A DNA stretch of 64,000 bases from Eumeta japonica (Eukaryota; Arthropoda; Insecta; Lepidoptera; Psychidae). The translations under genes were made by a program, and so were the position numbers. A model generated the notes under the pieces. That model had not been told where the DNA came from and searched no databases. It worked only from the letters and a program-made list of their open reading frames with translations. This document shows, piece by piece, positions 57,992-64,000 of the stretch (the stretch's first letter is position 1; every line of letters starts with the position of its first letter). The stretch covers positions 806,001 to 870,000 of the forward strand of contig BGZK01000002.1 in NCBI GenBank assembly GCA_005406025.1, given 5' to 3'.

Positions 57992-58195
57992 TTCCTCTTT
58001 TACCATTTCTTCGGTTACTGTTGTTGTCGGGTGACCCGAGCGAGGGTGCTCTTTGGTGGATATTCTTCCACGTTTGGATTCTACGCAACAATGGACAACT
58101 GTAACATTTTTTCCTAAAATATCATATAAGTCTTGATTAACTCCCTCTGTAATTAAATTTTTCAAACACAACTGCCCGCAATTTATTTTTTTCCA
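57990..58195 (-). pseudogene. Mariner transposase, N-terminal helix-turn-helix part
   Basis: Starts at 58195 with MEKNKLRAVVFEKFNY. After a frameshift it continues 'QDLYDILGKNVTVVHCCVES', 'KRGRISTKEHPRSGHPTTTV', 'TEEMVKE'. This corresponds to the paired-helix DNA-binding region (canonical ...FKRGR.S.EDEPRSGRP...TEE.V). About 40 residues are missing before the piece resumed at 57075. Confidence 0.82.
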
Positions 58196-58615
58196 TTTTC
58201 AATAACTCGCTATGACAGACAGCAAACAAAAAATTTCCATTTAAAAAAAAAAACAAACTATACAAAACTTATTGCTTTTTTTTAATATAATCCATATTTC
58301 AGGCTTACCAGCCAGTACTGGGATGTCCCTTATATGAAGAAAAAAAACATTTTTTTTATTTCGAAATACATAGCCTCTACATTTTTTATAAATGCTAAAA
58401 CATACTCAAATATGAAATTTGATCTTTCTAGCATAATCTCAATCCGTACCGATTGAGCTATAAAATTTATTAAAAATCGTGTTTTGCCCTGATATTTCGT
58501 TCTGCTATAAAACTAAAATAAATGCCACTAACTTAGTGAATAAAAGTCAATATAAAATAAGATAAACTTTAGTATTAAGTTAAAAACATAAAATAATAAG
58601 ATTCAGTCAGGGTAA
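58196..58615. other. AT-rich DNA, nothing recognised
   Basis: No supported feature. Confidence 0.4.
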
Positions 58616-58619
58616 TTTC

Positions 58620-60640
58620 TCTTTAGTGTAGTTTTCTTGCAGTCTGAATACAGATTTTTGGACACAGCGCAACAAGAATTGTTTTTGCTTTTCTTCATTT
58701 GTCAAGTATGTAAAAATATTGTATTAGTTTGATAACCCTTTCAGCAGTGTCATTTACAACCTTCAAACGACTTATTCTTCTTTTAGCTTCCAGAAAAGCA
58801 GCATTATCATCGCAAAAAGATACAATTACCTGAAGAAAATTGTCGTTAATCTGTAGTTGAAATAGAAATTGTTTGCTTTTTTCCGACACAAACACGTCCA
58901 GCGTTTTATCTAAAAAAGTTAAATAACAAGAAAAATCAACAACAGGATATTTAAAAAAAAAACACCAAAAGATGTTCTTACTTAACAACTTTTGGGTCAG
59001 TTCTTTCTTCGACGGGACTTAGCGTTTGCTAAAATCCAAGCTTTTATCTCTGTTTAAGTTAGCAATCATTTTCATCTTAGTTTGGTTATCAATTTCATCA
59101 TCAAAAAGTGATAGGATGACTGTCTCTTCAAATAAATACCAAAGTGATGTGTAAATTGCTTATAGAAGCTTTAGAAATTGTTGCGCCAACTTTTTCTTAC
59201 TCTTTTAATGCCTTTATGAAGCTGAAATCTTGGTTAGGTGCTTTAGTCGCCACTGTGCATTCAAGCCAAAGTTTATCATACAATGTGACGATAAATAAGC
59301 AAACATATTGTATGGCCTTTTTATCTTTTGCAATCATTCTGAATTGTGACTGAAGCAAACACATTTTTAAAGAATAGATCGCTTTGGCCATCCAGCGTGC
59401 CTGATGCGGGACCTGAGCTTCCATTTCTTTTCAGTATCTCCTCCCAAAAATACTACGCATAGTTCAACCGATTCGCGATAATCGTCTTTTATAAAACCTT
59501 TGTCTAGTTTTGCACTATAAAACATTACCAAAGATGTAATGTTTGTCTCACCAATACGTTCTTTTGCGAAATCAAAAGATAGTTAAATGTCACTGGAATC
59601 GATATTTTACCAATTGTCTCTGAACTTTTTAAAGATCGGAATATCTGGACTAATAGTGATTTGCTCTATCTTATTTTGAAGATAGTTTTTAGAACCAATT
59701 CATAAATATGATGCCGGCAAGGGAAAAGTAACAATTCTCTTTCTAAAGTCTGCTCCAAAACAGCACAAGCTCCATTGAAACGACCAGTTTTCAAAGCTGT
59801 TGTGTCGCAGCACGTTATTTTTACTTTATTATGAAGATACCTGTCAAAAATGGCAGCTGAGATGGATTTAGCTTGATATTTTCCAGAAGAACTCTCTAGT
59901 TTTGGTATTGCAAGAAGCTGTTCTCTATTGTCAAATGAAGCAATAATTGTCAAACGATCTTCTTTTGAACTTCTTGCATCCAATCCAGGTAATAGTTTCC
60001 CATCTCAATTGACTGTGACTACGTCAGGTATATTGATCTGAAAGTCAGTTTTTATTGCTTCTGCCCTGTATTTGCGCGTGTGAGTACGAATTCGCTGAAT
60101 CGAGGATTTGTTAATAGGGAAATCATCGCTGCTCAGACCAAACGTTGCTATGAGCGAATAAAGAATGTAAATGGAGTCTCTTATGCTTAACTGGCATCGA
60201 TCTAAAGCTGCGACAAGTTTAGGTGTTATGAGATTCTTTCTACTTCTTTTTTAACTTTTTTCAAGGCAGGGAACGTTTGGCAGGCCGAGATCATAATTCA
60301 AAACCTTCTACCGTCTTTTGTCTACACCACCTAAGTATCCCGGTCGACCTGGTCCTCTCAGTTTTTATTCAATGTTGTATCATCCTCTATTTTCATTCTC
60401 TCAAAGGTAACAGCATGTGAAATATGAAATAGATTATCAAAGACAGTTTTAAAATTATTTTCACAGTTTTTGAACGTGATCTGATTTTTCTTACAAGTTT
60501 TTTTTTTGCAGCTCTCTCCAAACATGATATAAATCAACAAGTTTATTCACGCAGTTTGAAAATGCCTTTGTGGGAATACTTGCTTTTTTCCAAAATATAA
60601 TACACTTCCTAATCACAAGGTTTGCATTTTCACTGAGGGT
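58620..60640 (-). pseudogene. Decayed transposase-like ORF of an arthropod-wide family (hAT-like guess)
   Basis: A long minus-strand ORF, now broken. N to C: 'FWKKASIPTKAF...VNKLVDLYHVWREL' near 60600; 'FDNLFHISHAVTFERMKIED' near 60400; 'SIYILYSLIATFGLSSDDFP' near 60150; 'DGKLLPGLDARS' near 59990; 'EQLLAIPKLESSSGKYQAKS' near 59900; 'DTTALKTGRFNGACAVLEQ' near 59790; 'LLLFPCRHHIYELVLKTIF' near 59690; 'DIPIFKKFRDNW' near 59640; 'DDYRESVELCVVFLGG' near 59480; 'HQARWMAKAIYSLKMCLLQ' near 59390; 'KVVNDTAERVIKLIQ' near 58730. The layout resembles a repetitive ORF seen in many arthropods and cnidarians. The D..T and C-x-H-H motifs suggest an RNase H-fold transposase. Several stops and shifts; not functional. 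Confidence 0.7.
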
Positions 60641-61830
60641 AAACTTGACTTCGCGAATATTGTAAAATAAGGCAACGAGAACTTATAGATTAGATGGTAA
60701 TTTAACACCATTTCTTTATGGCTAGGCAGAACAATAAAGCAAAATGTTGTCACTCCGTAATTCCAATGACATCTTTATGCAATAAACAATTGCGCACTAA
60801 TAATCCTAAAAATCACTTATGAAATGACAAATGATACACGTAGTTACATGTCGTGCCGCGTTACCCGCGCATCTTGTATGGACAAGTTTAAATAGCAAGT
60901 TGGCACAGGTCATTCTTTAAAAATGGGCTAATATTTTTTTCTAGGTAATATTGGGGTATTACGAAAGTTTTAAAAAGGTATGCTTAAAAATATATCTAAC
61001 TTGAAATTTAAGGGACACCTTAACCAGTACTCACTTTTTTTTCTTCCAAAAAGGTTTTACCTCATTCTCACCTTAAAGCAAACGCACTTCGTACGCAATG
61101 GTACAAACTCAGTGCAGATTTGTTTACGTAAAGATTCTTATACGACAATATTCACCTATGTTAATAAATTGACAGGAAACTCTCTTGTGTGTTTTGTCGT
61201 AGAGCTTTTCCATCACAGTTTAAAAATTGTAGTGGTATGAATGGTATGAATACTGGTATGAATAATGGTATATTCTGAAAATTACATGGTATGAATACCA
61301 CCACATAAATTTTGTATTAAACTTTCCTAACTTTTATTTTATGACCGATGTAGACAAAGATCTAAAAATATCAATGAATTAATAAATGTTTCGTTGATAA
61401 TCGACCAGATATAATCGGTTTAAAATATATGAATACTCACAAATACTAAAACAAGAACAATGCTATTTAAAACAATGTAATATGAAAATCCAGATTATTT
61501 TGATATGTGACCGTAGAGACGGAACGTAGGAATTATTTTGTGCATGTAATTGTACCAAATTTTAAAATAGGGTTGTTAGGTTTCATTAGCTTTAAATAGA
61601 ATGCAAAAGCCCTTCACTGAAATTCCGTTAACGCTGCCGCCTATAAAATTAAAGACTCAGTATTGCTATTTACATGGCGGCTTATCCGAATATAAAGCGT
61701 AATGTCTTTTGATATTTCCCTTTGTCTGTTTTTCACTAAGCAACAATCGAAGCTTCTATAAATACTTTTTGAGTACTATATTTTAATACAGTATGCTAAA
61801 TTTTTGTAATAAACTGTTTTAAATTTACCC
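60641..61830. other. AT-rich DNA with a small 'tggtatgaat' repeat
   Basis: 'ggtatgaat' recurs about four times within 61231-61305. Nothing else was recognised; the frame at 60980-61240 has no motif. Confidence 0.4.
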
Positions 61831-61834
61831 ATAT

Positions 61835-62468
61835 AAAAATGAATGTTTCTTTGTATGTTTGTCCTATATGTGAGCCTAATCTGCATATAGGACAAACATA
61901 CAAGGAGGCCTATTTGTTTCCCGTTTCATCCGCATATTTGTACTACTAAACCGCATGTAAAACTTCTTTCAATAATAGAAAGCTACACTGTCATTGAGTA
62001 AAACAGCACAATCACTGAGTAAGCTACTAACATTTGTTTCCAGTTTTATCAGCAATTTATTTTAGTAAATGTATTGCACAATATTTCTTTCGCTTATAGA
62101 AAACTTGTTTCTGAATAATGTTAATTTATATTTGAATTTGATATTAGGATTTACATATTATGAATTTATTCAATTCAGAACTGTGACCGATAGCGAAATT
62201 AGAATTGATAGCGGGGTGGTGGGTGGACTCGATAGCGAGACTCAGATCAGAATCGAGACCATGGCGGGGATCAAAATTAAGAATGGGATCAAAATAAAGA
62301 AGTAACGAGGATCGGCATCAAAAGCTAAACTAAGATCGATGTGATAGCAAGACCCATCGACACAAAAGATTTAAGAATTTATTCATGTCCACGTGGACGA
62401 AACCGAGGGATATCTTATACAGAGATGTTGTTTTTCGTAAAGGACAGAACGTTTTCTGGGCCAGCTAG
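61835..62468 (+). mobile_element. Helitron-like non-autonomous element
   Basis: It begins near 'acccatataaaaatgaatg' (a common start style in insect elements) and carries a 20-bp hairpin at 61851-61903. A purine-rich body runs over 62170-62345 ('gcgaaattagaattgatagc', 'gggatcaaaattaagaatgg'), followed by 'atttattcatgtccacgtgg'. It ends 'ctgggccagctag' before a T, as at 33785-33798. The 5' edge is uncertain. No coding remains. Confidence 0.5.
61851..61903. repeat. 20-bp perfect hairpin with 13-base loop
   Basis: Left arm 61851-61870 and right arm 61884-61903 are exact reverse complements; the arm reads ttgtatgtttgtcctatatg and the loop tgagcctaatctg. Confidence 0.95.
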
Positions 62469-62499
62469 TTTAGAATAAAATTTTGGCGAATGTCAATTT

Positions 62500-62880
62500 T
62501 GCTTTACTTGAAATTATCACCATGAGAGAAAAGTGAGCCGTGGGGATTATTTTACGAGTTGCGTTTAGTATTTCACAACGAAGTAGGGAAAATAATTAAG
62601 CGCCGGGCCATTATTCTTCGACGTGTAAATAAAGTACGTATAAATATTTAATTCGGGGCAACAAGACGTTCCCCTTATAACGGTTAATTATTCAGACAGA
62701 CAAAGGCGGGCGCGCAAGTCAAGCGGCTGGAATTAAGGCCCTAACAAAGCCTCGCCCGCAATCGCATTTAGTATTCACCGGTCTGTCTCCGTGCGCGCGC
62801 GCTGCGGCCGACGCCTGTGTAATCACACGGCTCGGCCCAGCCTCGGCGGCGCGTATGTTTAGTGGATGCCTACAATTTTT
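62500..62880. other. High-complexity, GC-rich island (candidate conserved regulatory element)
   Basis: After the Helitron-like end comes a long run of balanced sequence with 'ttaagcgccgggccattatt', then a CG-dense part ('gtgcgcgcgcgctgcggccg', 'gcctcggcggcgcgtatg'). No long frame, repeat or RNA motif. AT-rich homeodomain-like words lie next to CG-rich ones, a style seen in insect developmental enhancers. This is inference. Confidence 0.35.
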
Positions 62881-62889
62881 CTTTTCGTT

Positions 62890-64000
62890 TTAAACACCGA
62901 AGGCATCAAATGTTTAGGACTTTTCTTATTTAGATATATATTTTATGTGGAGACTGACATTTTGTTTGCGTAGAGTTTTCCTGAAAAAAGAACACAAATA
63001 TTTACCTAATTCAATACTAAATCGTTTTTAGTTATTGTCTACTTACCTATTACGCAATTTTATTAATTCTTTATATTTATGTGATTGATGTAAAGTAAGA
63101 AGTCGGGTCGTGGTGCAAAGTCCCCTTCAGTGTTCTTAGTAGTCCACGTTTCATTTCCGTCCAGCCCTCTGATCACTTCTTGTACGTCGACGTGTAAGCC
63201 GTCTTATCCGTCACCTGGAGACGAGTACTTTAAAAATACGGGCTCCTCCGAGAGCTTCTATTAAGTTATCTCTTATATTTGCTGTGTAATTGTATTAAAT
63301 GAAATAATTGCCCCAAAGAATTAGGATGCTTCATCAAAATATATTATTACAGCAATAATTTATTTGAATGGTGTGCTTTACATAAAAAAGTACTTCATTC
63401 TATATTAAGCCTGATTTTTTATTAAAATGATGGTGATAATAAACCTGTAGTAGTTCTATGGTCCCGCAAGACTTGCTGAGACCCTCAAAAAATCAAAATG
63501 AGCCACCTCTACCGCCCTTTCCCACTACAGCTCGCCCCAACAAAACGGCAGACAAAAGCTATTGTAATCAAAAAAAGTTACCCTAGAGCTGCTACAGAAC
63601 AAAGCCGTGAAGAAGTTTAAAACTTTTAAACAGCGAGGGAATTTTATCAAACCGGATATTTCCAGAGATTCATTCAATTCCCCGAACGCTGTTTGTCCCG
63701 ACTGCGCGGGCGCCGTCGGTCGTAATGGAGTTAAATTGCGTTTTAAACAGCCATAGGCTTCGATTAACGACCAGATAATTCTCTCTTAATACACATTCTA
63801 ATAGCGGCTTTTTATTTAAAGAGAACCCACTGCTGTAGACTATACTCGGAGAGATTTCATCGACTTACTTTTTTTTCCATAATATGTTCGACGAACCGAA
63901 AAATATCAAATATTTTTACTTATGCTTAGGAACTATTAATCTAGTATTTACTAAAAATATTTGAAGTTTTACAATGAATTATAGATATTTAAAAAAATAA
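62890..64000. other. No gene; possible conserved block near 63640-63790
   Basis: Mixed-composition patches at 63090-63260 and 63640-63790 ('ctgcgcgggcgccgtcggtc') lie in otherwise AT-rich DNA. No coding or repeat evidence was found up to the end of the window. Confidence 0.35.

Overview
This is eukaryotic, AT-rich, gene-poor nuclear DNA. The interspersed repeats point to a moth or butterfly (Lepidoptera): a SINE-like family ending in a GGTACGGAAC-type block, a 3-copy ~123-bp repeat ending in a 'CGGAAACCGGGAA' segment, Jockey-like LINE fragments, and Helitron-like elements with purine-rich 'GAATCGGGAC' bodies and CTAG ends. No complete host protein-coding gene is visible. The only plausible host coding piece is a short minus-strand exon at 29029-29105. 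It has a strong splice acceptor, a Kozak-type ATG and the start of a signal peptide. The window may therefore lie in long introns or flanking DNA of a minus-strand gene for a secreted or membrane protein.

Layout. 1-10.5 kb: a SINE-like 3' end, a candidate inverted-repeat transposon (526-1451), and several GC-rich or high-complexity islands in AT-rich DNA. 10.5-13.3 kb: a Helitron-like element with a 46-bp minisatellite in a higher-order 11-mer (506 bp) arrangement. 15.5-17.5 kb: a broken LINE whose 3' tail is split by a SINE-like copy. 19.3-20.4 kb: a small inverted-repeat element and the 123-bp tandem repeat. 25-27.2 kb: a Helitron-like fragment with a 45-bp tandem repeat, then a 918-bp inverted-repeat element. 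29 kb: the signal-peptide exon. 29.3-34.1 kb: Helitron-like remnants, LINE tails, microsatellites and a 152-bp palindrome. 36-37.5 kb: GC islands and a SINE-like copy. 38.6 kb: a hAT-type MITE.

40.2-45.4 kb is a nested block. A Jockey-like LINE reverse transcriptase is split within a few codons by about 3.75 kb that carries a SINE-like piece and a degenerate autonomous Helitron (minus strand). The Helitron's leader holds about ten clusters of 5-bp-phased GAA/TTC motifs that look like heat-shock elements. 50.4-55 kb: a LINE RNase H fragment, a LINE tail, a SINE-like copy, a ~780-bp long inverted repeat and another LINE tail. 56.3-60.6 kb: a mariner transposase in two pieces with a tRNA-like sequence and small inverted repeats between them, then a decayed transposase-like ORF of an arthropod-wide family. 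61.8-62.9 kb: a Helitron-like element followed by a GC-rich island.

Almost every open frame of 60-125 codons is either a fragment of these decayed elements or chance. The mobile-element families were recognised by eye from protein motifs, not by database search. Superfamily assignments of the non-coding elements are inferences.
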